Assembly: GCA_934162535.1 (NCBI GenBank)
Contig: CAKPJC010000004.1
Location: forward strand, 31,151 to 95,150
Source of the DNA: an uncultured Clostridia bacterium
GTDB lineage: Bacteria; Bacillota; Clostridia; TANB77; CAG-508
Reading direction: 5' to 3'
DNA length: 64,000 bases
Shown here: positions 56,784 to 64,000 of the stretch, one piece after another
How positions within the stretch are numbered: position 1 is the first letter of the stretch
Layout: every line of letters starts with the position of its first letter
Made by a program: the position numbers and the translations under genes
The notes under the pieces: generated by a model
Seen by the model: only the letters and a program-made list of their open reading frames with translations
Databases searched by the model: none
What the model was told of the DNA's origin: nothing

Positions 56784-59363
56784 ATGTTAAAATCAATTAC
56801 AAAAAAGAGTATTGCCTTAATAATGGTACTACTAACAATATTATCTGCATTTTCAAACTTTACTTATGCTACAGAAATCAGTTCTGCTTATGTCCAAAAT
56901 GGTGGAGATTGTGGTTACCATTTACAATTTTATAATAGTGCAAAAAATGTATGGTCTTATATCATTACAACGTTTGCATATTATGAAAATGGTGGCGTTC
57001 AATATCCTGCATACTGTTTAAATAGAGACTTACCCGGTGTTGGTGGTCAAGCTGCAGGAGATGCTTATTCTGTTAATGTAAATCAAGTTATAAATGATGT
57101 TAGAATTTGGAGAGTTGCAATAAATTCTTATCCATATCAAAGTCCTGAAAGTCTGGGATTAGAAAATAAGTATGATGCTTTTGTTGCTACTAAACAAAGT
57201 ATCTATTGTATAATTTATGGAACGGACCCAACCACATATTATAGAGGTGGAGATTCCAGAGGTGAAGCAATAAAAAATGCTATTGTTAGATTAGTAGATA
57301 TTGGTAGAAATGGCTCACAAACACCAGCTAATACAGAAGTATCTGCAAATAAAGTTGGTGGATTTACAGAAGATGGAGATTATTATTCGCAAGAATATAG
57401 TATAAATAGTCCAGTAGAAACAAGTCAGTATATAATTACTGCAACAAATGGATTGCCTAATGGAAGCAAAATAACAAATATGTCAAATAATGAACAAAAT
57501 TCATTTGCTGGAAGTGAACATTTTAAAATTAAAGTTCCAAAAACTGAACTTAATAAAGACATTGATGTTACAATAACTTTACAAGCAAAATGCAAAACAT
57601 ACCCAGTATTTTATGGAGAGACAACTGTACCAGGAACACAAAATTACTTACTTACATTTGATCCATTTGGCGATGTAACTGGTATGGCAAAATTAAATGT
57701 TAAAACAAACACAGGAAAAATAAAAATAGTAAAAAATGATGTAGATACTAACCAACCAATAGAAGGAGTTACATTCCAACTAACAAAAAAAGATGGAACT
57801 GTAATTGCTAATAGTACAACTAATAAAAATGGTGAAGCATCTTTTTCAAATTTATATCAAGAAAATTATGTTTTAAAGGAAATATCTACAAATGATAATT
57901 ACATACTAAGTGAAAAATCATTTGATGTAAATGTAGAGTATAATCAGACTAATATACAAACTATTACAAATGAACACAAAAAAGGAAATATTAAAGTATA
58001 TAAAATAGATAAAGATAATAAAAAAGTTGTATTAGGAAATGTAGAATTTAAACTATATTCTGAAGAATTTAAGAAAATCATTGGAACATATTATACAGAT
58101 GTAAATGGTGAATTGGAAATAAAAAATCTTCGTACAGGAAATTATAAACTGATAGAAACAAAAACTAACAAATGGTACAACCTTGCTAATGATACAGAAA
58201 TAAAAGTAGAATGGGACAAAGAAACTACAAAAAATATTGAAAATGAACTTAAAAAAGGTCAAGTAAAAGTGATAAAAGTTGACAAAGATAATAACGAAGT
58301 AAAACTTGAAGGCGTTGAATTTGAAGTATTAGATGAAAATGACAAAGTATTAGAAAAAATTATTACTGATGAAAACGGTGAAGCCTTAACTTCAAGATAT
58401 GCAATAAGAGATTTTGCTAAACTAAAATTAAGAGAAACTAAAACATTAGATACTTATGTTTTATCTGATAAAGTAGAAACAATAGAATTAAAAGAAAATC
58501 AAATTACAAATATTAAATTTGAAAACGAAAGAATAAAAGGAAAAGTAGAAATTACAAAAGTTGATTCAAAAGATGAAAATAAAAAATTAGAAGGTGCAAA
58601 ATTTGGATTATATGATGAAAAAGATAATCTAATCGAAACATTAGTTACAGACAAAGATGGTATTGCAACAAGTCAAGATTTGTATAAAGGAAAATACTAT
58701 CTAAAAGAATTAGAAACAGGATCAAATTATTATTTATTGAATGAAGATACATTTGAATTTGAAATTGCAAACAATGGAGAAACTATTAAGAAAACAATTA
58801 AAAATGAGCCAACTGATATAACTGTTGATGTAGATAAAACTGGAACTACTGAAATAAAACCAGGTGAAGATGTAAATTATGAATTTTCTAATGTAGCCAA
58901 TAACTCTAATGTTTATTTAGACAATTTTAAATGGTATGATTATATTCCAACAGATTATATAAGATTACAAAAAATGACTACTGGTACTTGGAATCAAGAC
59001 TTGACTTATAAAGTATATTATAAAACAAATAAATCAAATGATTATGTACTATTTAAAGAAGATTTAAGCACAAATGAAAATTACGATTTAGATTTTACAC
59101 AAATTGTACTTGCAGATGATGAATATATAACAGAAACTTGTTTTGATTTTGGAAAAGTAGAAAAAGGATTTAGAGAAAGCACATCTCCAACAATGAATTG
59201 TAAATCTTTTGACACACTAAAAGAAAATGACACATTTACAAACCACACTAAAACTGTTGGTACATATTTTGGAGTAACTGCTGAAGCTAATAGCAAGTGG
59301 ACTACAATTACACACATTCCAGAAGAAAAACATGAAATTGTGTTACCTAGAACAGGTAAATAA
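56784..59363 (+). CDS. Thioester/Cna-B-repeat adhesin with LPRTG but no membrane tail
   Basis: 859 residues. Signal peptide (about 1-28, ending TYATE), then a TQXA/thioester domain (Cys in YCLNRDLPG and Gln in ATKQSIYCII would form the internal Cys-Gln bond that grips host surfaces). Four SpaA/Cna-B repeats follow (starting near KIKIVKNDVDT, KIDKDNKKVV, VIKVDKDNNE, ITKVDSKDEN), and an unnamed stalk domain. The chain ends VLPRTGK-stop. The sortase motif is there, but the hydrophobic helix and charged tail that normally follow are missing. It probably works with the sortase upstream to aid cell-cell contact. Confidence 0.85.
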   Translation: MLKSITKKSIALIMVLLTILSAFSNFTYATEISSAYVQNGGDCGYHLQFYNSAKNVWSYIITTFAYYENGGVQYPAYCLNRDLPGVGGQAAGDAYSVNVNQVINDVRIWRVAINSYPYQSPESLGLENKYDAFVATKQSIYCIIYGTDPTTYYRGGDSRGEAIKNAIVRLVDIGRNGSQTPANTEVSANKVGGFTEDGDYYSQEYSINSPVETSQYIITATNGLPNGSKITNMSNNEQNSFAGSEHFKIKVPKTELNKDIDVTITLQAKCKTYPVFYGETTVPGTQNYLLTFDPFGDVTGMAKLNVKTNTGKIKIVKNDVDTNQPIEGVTFQLTKKDGTVIANSTTNKNGEASFSNLYQENYVLKEISTNDNYILSEKSFDVNVEYNQTNIQTITNEHKKGNIKVYKIDKDNKKVVLGNVEFKLYSEEFKKIIGTYYTDVNGELEIKNLRTGNYKLIETKTNKWYNLANDTEIKVEWDKETTKNIENELKKGQVKVIKVDKDNNEVKLEGVEFEVLDENDKVLEKIITDENGEALTSRYAIRDFAKLKLRETKTLDTYVLSDKVETIELKENQITNIKFENERIKGKVEITKVDSKDENKKLEGAKFGLYDEKDNLIETLVTDKDGIATSQDLYKGKYYLKELETGSNYYLLNEDTFEFEIANNGETIKKTIKNEPTDITVDVDKTGTTEIKPGEDVNYEFSNVANNSNVYLDNFKWYDYIPTDYIRLQKMTTGTWNQDLTYKVYYKTNKSNDYVLFKEDLSTNENYDLDFTQIVLADDEYITETCFDFGKVEKGFRESTSPTMNCKSFDTLKENDTFTNHTKTVGTYFGVTAEANSKWTTITHIPEEKHEIVLPRTGK

Positions 59364-59426
59364 AATAAGTTTTTAATCTTCCTTAAAATTACCCTTCAAA
59401 AATAAATTTATAGGAGGATTTGTAGT

Positions 59427-59702
59427 ATGGAAATTACAGACATTAAAATTTTTAAAATTAAACAAAGGGGTGCATTACTTGGGTATGCAAATGTTATTTT
59501 TAATAACTCTTTTATTATTAGAGGTATTAAAATATTGGAAAATGAACGAAATGGAAGATTTGTTGCAATGCCTTCAAGAAGATTAAGACAAGAAAAACGA
59601 GCATATAGAGATTTGTGCCATCCACTTAATCAAGAAACAAGAGAATTATTGACAAAAGAAATTTTTGAAGCTTATGATGCACTAGAAGAAAAAGAAGAAT
59701 AG
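59427..59702 (+). CDS. SpoVG-family protein
   Basis: 91 residues: MEITDIKIFKI at the start, then ALLGYANVIFNNSFIIRGIKI and GRFVAMPSRRL, the SpoVG signature. SpoVG binds RNA/DNA and tunes sporulation and other pathways, and element-borne copies are frequent in Firmicutes ICEs. GGAGG precedes ATG, with a TTACCC motif 36 bases before. Confidence 0.88.
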   Translation: MEITDIKIFKIKQRGALLGYANVIFNNSFIIRGIKILENERNGRFVAMPSRRLRQEKRAYRDLCHPLNQETRELLTKEIFEAYDALEEKEE

Positions 59703-59708
59703 TAATTA

Positions 59709-59742
59709 TCTTAAATTTGCCCTATCATATTTAGAAAGGACC
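59709..59742 (+). repeat. Recurrent intergenic TTAAATTTGCCCTATCA motif, copy 2
   Basis: ATCTTAAATTTGCCCTATCA followed by an A-rich spacer and AAAGGA, GCCC 29 bases before ATG 59748. The match to the word at 49445 is almost exact. Confidence 0.5.
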
Positions 59743-59747
59743 TTTTT

Positions 59748-60335
59748 ATGATTTTAACGAAAGATTTATTAGATGATTTATTAAGTTTAGAAAATAGCAT
59801 ACATTCACTTACATTAGCACAAAATCCAAATAATTTACAAATAGAATCATTTTTAAGAAATTTAGAAAAAAGAAGATACAGCATATTAAACCAAATCAAG
59901 TTGTATAATAAAACAGTAACCTATGGAACTCAAAAAATAGAAACTATTAGTAATGAGTATAAAGCAAAATATGAAGATAATATACTTAAAATTTACATAC
60001 CAGAGGTTATGCCATCATACAAAAATTTAAAAACACACGCATATAAAAATATTCTTTTGAATATTGCAGATAAAGTAAAAGATTATGAGGGCATATTTAA
60101 AAATCAAATATTTATCTATATTAAGATTTTTGATAAAGTGGAAAAATGGGATATTGATAATAAATTTATAAAACCTATCTTTGATAGTTTAATAATAAGT
60201 AATGTAATTGAAGATGATAATATAAATAAAGTTTTTTATTGTGCGAAAGGAGAAATTGGAAAAAATCCGCATACAGAAGTATATATTACAGATGTAAATA
60301 ATTCAGTAAATTTGTTTAAAAGTATGTTAGTTTAA
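59748..60335 (+). CDS. RusA-like resolvase-fold protein (DUF6100-like)
   Basis: 195 residues. The N-terminal 75 residues are a helical coiled coil. The C-terminal half shows the RusA pattern, an acidic WDIDNKFIKPIFDSL followed by VIEDDNINKV, where RusA has its metal-binding acids for Holliday-junction cleavage. Whether it is active is unknown. It precedes the putative structured site at 60447. Confidence 0.65.
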   Translation: MILTKDLLDDLLSLENSIHSLTLAQNPNNLQIESFLRNLEKRRYSILNQIKLYNKTVTYGTQKIETISNEYKAKYEDNILKIYIPEVMPSYKNLKTHAYKNILLNIADKVKDYEGIFKNQIFIYIKIFDKVEKWDIDNKFIKPIFDSLIISNVIEDDNINKVFYCAKGEIGKNPHTEVYITDVNNSVNLFKSMLV

Positions 60336-60446
60336 AATGTCATTTTTTTAGTAAATTAAAAAACTAAAATTAGGACATTTTTTATTGTATTAAAAGCCTT
60401 TGATTTCAATACTTTTAGAAAAAAATAGGACATATTTTTCTTCATA

Positions 60447-60486
60447 GGGTAGGTGTGTGTGAGCGTAAGCTCTCACATTGCTACCC
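60447..60486 (+). other. Nested inverted repeat, possible oriT or structured RNA
   Basis: GGGTAG (60447-60452) pairs with CTACCC (60481-60486). Inside, TGTGAG (60458-60463) pairs with CTCACA (60472-60477), with GTGTGTG and AAGCT between. It lies in a 185-bp gap without a gene, GC-richer than its surroundings, flanked by two TAGGACAT words. This is consistent with a relaxase nick region upstream of virD4, but no relaxase is in view. Confidence 0.45.
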
Positions 60487-60520
60487 ACTGAACCATTATG
60501 AGAAATAATTTATAAGGCAG

Positions 60521-61438
60521 GTGGTTAAAATTAAAAGTATATTTCCGACAGATAAAAATGAGATAGATTTAGTTAAATTTATAAATACATATCAGTATCT
60601 TTCACCAAAAGATTTGCCATACTTTTTTAATACAACATATTACCCAAAAAGAATTGCAAAACTTATTCAAAATAATATTTTAAGAAGGTACAAAAGATTT
60701 CTCGTACTTGGTGAAGATGGCTATAATTTTATGAAGATACTAGGTCTTGAAACAAATAAACTAAGATATCAAGAAAAATACGCTAATAGACTAAAATTTA
60801 TGAGCCATTTAGCAGCTTATTTTAGATATTCAAATGTAACCTTTACTCCATCTTTCTTAATTAAAGATAAAACAGCATTTACAGAAAGCTCCAGAAAATA
60901 TATTGGAGTTTCAAATATATTTGGTACAAAGTATTTAACATATCATATCTCAAATGAGCATACTGATAAATATCTAAATTCTGTTATATATGATCTTCAA
61001 AAAGAATTAAAATATAAAAATGTAATTATTATGATTGATGATATAACAAGAATAGATTTTTTAAAATTTTCTTTTGGACTTAACTCTGTAATCATTTGTG
61101 GAGATACAGACAAAGCATTAGATAAAATAAAATATCTACAGCAAATAAATTGGACTAAAGTCGTACAAGCAGAGTTTAAAGAAAAATTAACCTTATCAGA
61201 ATTTAATTTTTGTGATTATACTAATAATAAAAATTTGTATGTTTCTTGTTTCTATTTTGTAGATACTGAAAAAATAAATAGAATTAGTACATTTATGCAA
61301 AACAATACAAACAAAAAAGTAGATATTATATGTCCAAAATCTATTGTTAAATATCTCGGAAGTGAACTTGCTACTTGTAATTTTCACTTAATAGATATTG
61401 ATAAGTTTATAGAAAAGGAAATAAATTTTTATGAATAA
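60521..61438 (+). CDS. Winged-helix replication/transfer protein (Replic_Relax-like)
   Basis: 305 residues, GTG start behind AAGGCAGG. The N-terminal winged helix (LVKFINTYQYLSPKDLPYFF, YPKRIAKLIQNNILRRYKRFL) and the following mixed fold resemble the helix-turn-helix 'replication-relaxation' proteins of Firmicutes ICEs that lie just before virD4. The stop overlaps virD4 by 8 bp. No CGG codon. Confidence 0.65.
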   Translation: MVKIKSIFPTDKNEIDLVKFINTYQYLSPKDLPYFFNTTYYPKRIAKLIQNNILRRYKRFLVLGEDGYNFMKILGLETNKLRYQEKYANRLKFMSHLAAYFRYSNVTFTPSFLIKDKTAFTESSRKYIGVSNIFGTKYLTYHISNEHTDKYLNSVIYDLQKELKYKNVIIMIDDITRIDFLKFSFGLNSVIICGDTDKALDKIKYLQQINWTKVVQAEFKEKLTLSEFNFCDYTNNKNLYVSCFYFVDTEKINRISTFMQNNTNKKVDIICPKSIVKYLGSELATCNFHLIDIDKFIEKEINFYE

Positions 61439-63187
61439 GAAAATTATTATATATATTTTTGCAATAATATTGGTAATTTTAAATTTTGTAATAGATTTTA
61501 ATATAAATTCATACATAAAAATATTAAATAAATGTTTTAATCAAAACATTATTATAAGCAATTTATATTATGCTATTATTTGCTTCATAATTGCCTTAAT
61601 TTCAATTTTAATAATGGCATGTATAAAATTAGTCATCTATTATAAAAAAGATGAAATAAAGGGCATTAAATTGAAGAAAGAAGATGGAACACATGGAACT
61701 GCAGATTGGATGTCTGAAGATGAGATTGAAAAGGTTTTAGGCAAAAATGAAACACCTGGTATTATACTTGGGAAATTAAATAATGATATTATTAAATTGC
61801 CATTTGATAGTTATTTTAACAAAAATATTGCTGTGTTTGGCTCCAGCGGAAGTATGAAGACAATAGGATTTTTAATAACTAACCTTTTGGAACTTTTTAA
61901 ATACAAAAAATCTATTATTGTTACTGATGCAAAAGGTGAAATTTACAGAAAAACAAGTAATTTGTTTAGAGATAACGGCTATGTTGTAAAAGTATTTAAT
62001 CTTAATAATATGGCTCATTCTGATAGATGGAATCCATTAGGCGAAAACGAAGATATTACAGACATACAAACAAGTTCAAATGTGATAATTAGTGGTACAC
62101 AAAAGAAAACTGGAAAAGATGATTTCTGGCCAAGAGCTGAAGAAAATTTACTGAAAGCATTTGAGTTCTACTTTATGGAGAATAAATTAGAGCAAAATAC
62201 ATTGACTGATATTTATAAAATCATTGCAAGTGGAGATATTGCAACACTTGATACAATGTTCAAAAGACTTCCACAAGAAAGTCCTGCAAGAATGAGTTAC
62301 AATATATTTGCTAGTCGGTTCCGATACAATAAAAGCATCTGTTTTGACAGGTCTTGGTACTAGACTGCAAGCATTTCAAAATAAAGAATTACAAGAACTT
62401 ACTAATCATACAGACATTGATTTGACTTTGCCAGGAAAAGAGCCTTGTATTTATTATGTAATAACAAGTGATATGGATTCAAGTAGAGATTTTTTAGTCT
62501 CTCTATTTTTTACATTTTTGTTTATAAAGCTTGTAAAATATGCTGATTCAACTGAAAGTGGAAGATGTAAAGTTGATGTATTCTTCTTTTTAGATGAGTT
62601 TGCGAATATTTGTCAAATACCAGATTTCAATAAAAAAATATCAACAGTTCGTAGTAGACGGACTTGCCTTAATTCCAATACTCCAAAATATTGGCCAATT
62701 AAACAATCGTTATCCAAATGGATTAGCAGATGAAATACTTGGTAATACAGATTTAAAACTTAATTTAGGTACGACAGATACCTTAACTGCAATGTATTTT
62801 TGTGATTTGCTTGGTGTTGCAACTGCAGAAACCCAAAGTATTAAGAAAGAAGTTGGAATTGATGGAGAATTAGAATTTGGACAAAAAAATATATCTACAT
62901 TAGAAAGAAATTTATTAAATCCTGATGAAATAATTAGAATACCAAGTTTTAAGTTAATGGTTATTATTAGAGGCAATAAACCATTGTTACTACAAAAGAT
63001 GATATATACTGAACATCCACTTGCTAAAAAATTGCAAGATGTTTCTGTTCTTACATATATTCCAGATTGGAATAATAATATTGAAGTTCCTAAAACAATA
63101 GAAAAAAAAGAAAAGAGAGTTGTTACAAAGCAAAATAAAATAAAAAAAGAGCAAGAATTTGAAGATATTACATTTGATAACTTTTAA
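61431..63187 (+). CDS. VirD4/TraG coupling protein, needs two +1 shifts at CGG
   Basis: 584 residues after skipping C at 62316 and 62659 (1755 coding bases). Two N-terminal membrane helices, Walker A-like FGSSGSMKT (about 137), DRWNPLGE, Walker B FFLDEFANICQIP (about 388), and after the second shift GLALIPILQNIGQLNNRYP, the helix that follows DEFAN in TraG proteins. It links the relaxase-DNA complex to the channel. Frame 0 stops after 311 residues, before Walker B. The second CGG lies between DEFAN and that helix. Its start overlaps the upstream gene. Confidence 0.85.
62316..62318 (+). other. CGG +1 frameshift site 8 (VirD4)
   Basis: Context GCT AGT | CGG | T TCC, after residue 295. Skipping C gives GGT TCC GAT ACA, restoring the stretch leading to DEFAN. 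Confidence 0.9.
62659..62661 (+). other. CGG +1 frameshift site 9 (VirD4)
   Basis: Context AGT AGA | CGG | A CTT, after residue 409. Skipping C gives GGA CTT GCC TTA, the RSRGLALI start of the conserved helix. Confidence 0.9.
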
Positions 63188-63238
63188 ATTTTAAGCATTT
63201 ATCAATATTGATAGATGCTTTTTAAGGTGGTGAAATTT

Positions 63239-64000
63239 TTGGAAGATACACATATAAAAGAAATTTTGAGAAGTAAAGAAGAAAAAAGAATATTAACTCG
63301 GCTTAATTACAGGAATTGAAGATGAATATTACTTAAAAAATGAACATATTGCTTGTGCCATTGTTTGGTATTATGATGTAAAAATTCTTATTCCAGTAAA
63401 TTTGTTAGTACAAAAAAGTACAAGTAAATCAATAATTAGGGGAATGCTTGGTGCTGAAATTGACTTTATTGTACTTGAGTATGATAGTATTTCTAACATA
63501 GCAATAGCAAGTAGAATTGATGCAATGGAATTAAGATCAAATATAGAAATTCCTAAATTAAAACAAAATGATACCATAAAAGTACGAGTTATTGCTATTG
63601 GAATTAAACATATTTTAGTTGATATGTATGGAAAAGAAGTAATTATTAAAGCTCAAAATCTAAAACATATTTATATTGTAAATTGCAAGGATATATACAA
63701 AGTTGGAGAATATCTAAGAGTAAAGATAAAAAAATTAGATATAGAAAATAACATATATGAATTGTCTGCAAAAGAATTTGAGGAAAACCCATTTAAAAAT
63801 ATACGAAAATATCTTGTTTTAAATGGTGAATATACTGGAACTGTAATTGCTTTTCCAAAAGGTAATTCTGGAGTATTAGTACAATTAGATAATTCAAAAG
63901 TTACAACATTGTGTAGAATTCCTGCAAGATTTAATAATTATCCACATTTTAATGATAAAGTGTTGATAAAAGTTACAGAAATAAACGAAAATAGGAAATT
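63239..64000 (+). CDS. S1-like RNA-binding protein, partial (right edge), needs +1 shift at CGG
   Basis: TTG start at 63239 behind AAGGTGG. After 20 residues the in-frame CGG at 63299 must be skipped. The chain then reads GLITGIEDEYY and continues for about 230 residues to the window edge. Two S1/OB-like segments are visible (NDTIKVRVIAIGIKHILVDMYG and YTGTVIAFPKGNSGVLVQL), as in ICE proteins often labelled ribosomal protein S1-like. Frame 0 gives only a 26-residue peptide. Role unknown. Confidence 0.65.
63299..63301 (+). other. CGG +1 frameshift site 10 (S1-like)
   Basis: Context TTA ACT | CGG | C TTA, after residue 20. Skipping C gives GGC TTA ATT ACA. It is the only site followed by C, giving a GGC codon. 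Confidence 0.88.

Larger units (their letters stand above)
48028..64000 (+). mobile_element. Integrative conjugative element, left part (right end outside the window)
   Basis: Bordered on the left by a tRNA-Arg 3' fragment. Carries, all in one direction, a DUF3789-like peptide, a Rep-like HTH protein, VirB2/PrgI/VirB4/TrbL/M23 type IV secretion genes, sortase, Cna-B thioester adhesin, SpoVG, RusA-like and winged-helix proteins and the VirD4 coupling protein. This is the gene set of Gram-positive ICEs. Relaxase, integrase and excisionase are not seen and presumably lie to the right. Nine of the ten CGG +1 sites in the window are in it. Strand composition also flips at the border, from T-rich to A-rich. 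Confidence 0.88.

Noticed and set aside
46798..64000. The ten frameshifts as sequencing or assembly errors
   Set aside because: Each involves an extra C exactly at a codon boundary before a glycine codon. Errors at a CGG motif would also hit the many out-of-phase CGG triplets, which are all intact, and random indels would vary in base and phase.
46798..64000. The broken genes as ordinary pseudogenes of a decaying element
   Set aside because: No other lesion type (premature stop, deletion, other indel) is seen in these genes, all downstream frames are conserved to their stops, and one case lies outside the element.
1..64000. CRISPR arrays, rRNA genes or insertion sequences
   Set aside because: No regularly spaced repeats, rRNA segments or transposase reading frames were seen in the window.

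Overview
The window looks like the chromosome of an uncultured, very AT-rich Firmicute, most likely a gut Clostridium-like member of Clostridia. It carries the canonical Firmicutes block ylxM-ffh-rpsP-khpA-rimM-trmD-rplS, a T-box in front of pheST, a pyrH-frr-uppS-cdsA-rseP operon and pflBA. It also has a C-A-T-C-A-T-reductase NRPS of a type known from gut Clostridia. Nearly all chromosomal genes (1-46.6 kb) are on the minus strand, so the plus strand is T-rich and throws up many hydrophobic shadow frames.

Layout. 1-5.1 kb: a partial DNA glycosylase, a Lon-like protease and two tandem pilin-like proteins, one with a formylglycine-enzyme-like (SUMF1) domain. 5.2-9.4 kb: SRP, ribosome and tRNA-modification operon. 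9.5-19.5 kb: an adenosine-deaminase fusion, pheST with T-box, a fused transporter/spermidine-synthase-like protein and aspS. 20.5-26.2 kb: a second SUMF1-like protein, then the membrane and translation operon. 26.3-29.3 kb: pflA and pflB. 29.5-39.1 kb: an unknown 688-residue protein, tex with an HD-GYP response regulator, cmk, and a histidine kinase. 39.2-46.6 kb: the NRPS. 46.8-47.9 kb: an HtrA-like protease. From 48.03 kb to the right edge: the left part of an integrative conjugative element (ICE), bordered by a 3' fragment of a tRNA-Arg(ACG) gene. It encodes a Rep-like protein, VirB2, PrgI, VirB4, TrbL, M23, sortase, Cna-B adhesin, SpoVG, RusA-like and VirD4 proteins. Relaxase and integrase are not in view.

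Main discovery. Seven genes are each interrupted by one to three apparent +1 frameshifts, ten in all, and every one is the same event. The in-frame codon is CGG. Skipping its C so that GGN (Gly) is read restores the correct protein, including the GNSGG active site of HtrA, the C-terminal part of VirB4 and of VirD4, and the metal-site half of the M23 peptidase. After removing one base per site every gene closes in frame. By eye I find no in-frame CGG in any other native gene here (about 12,500 chromosomal codons), although CGG is common in the other two frames. The simplest model is that CGG has no cognate tRNA and the ribosome, or a quadruplet-reading tRNA, decodes CGG-N as glycine with a +1 shift.

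The only genes that read CGG as ordinary arginine are three GC-richer ORFs of foreign look (15.9, 19.6 and 31.7 kb). A +1 shift at their first CGG would meet a stop within a few codons, so the same feature could silence incoming genes and confine the ICE to hosts that share the decoding.
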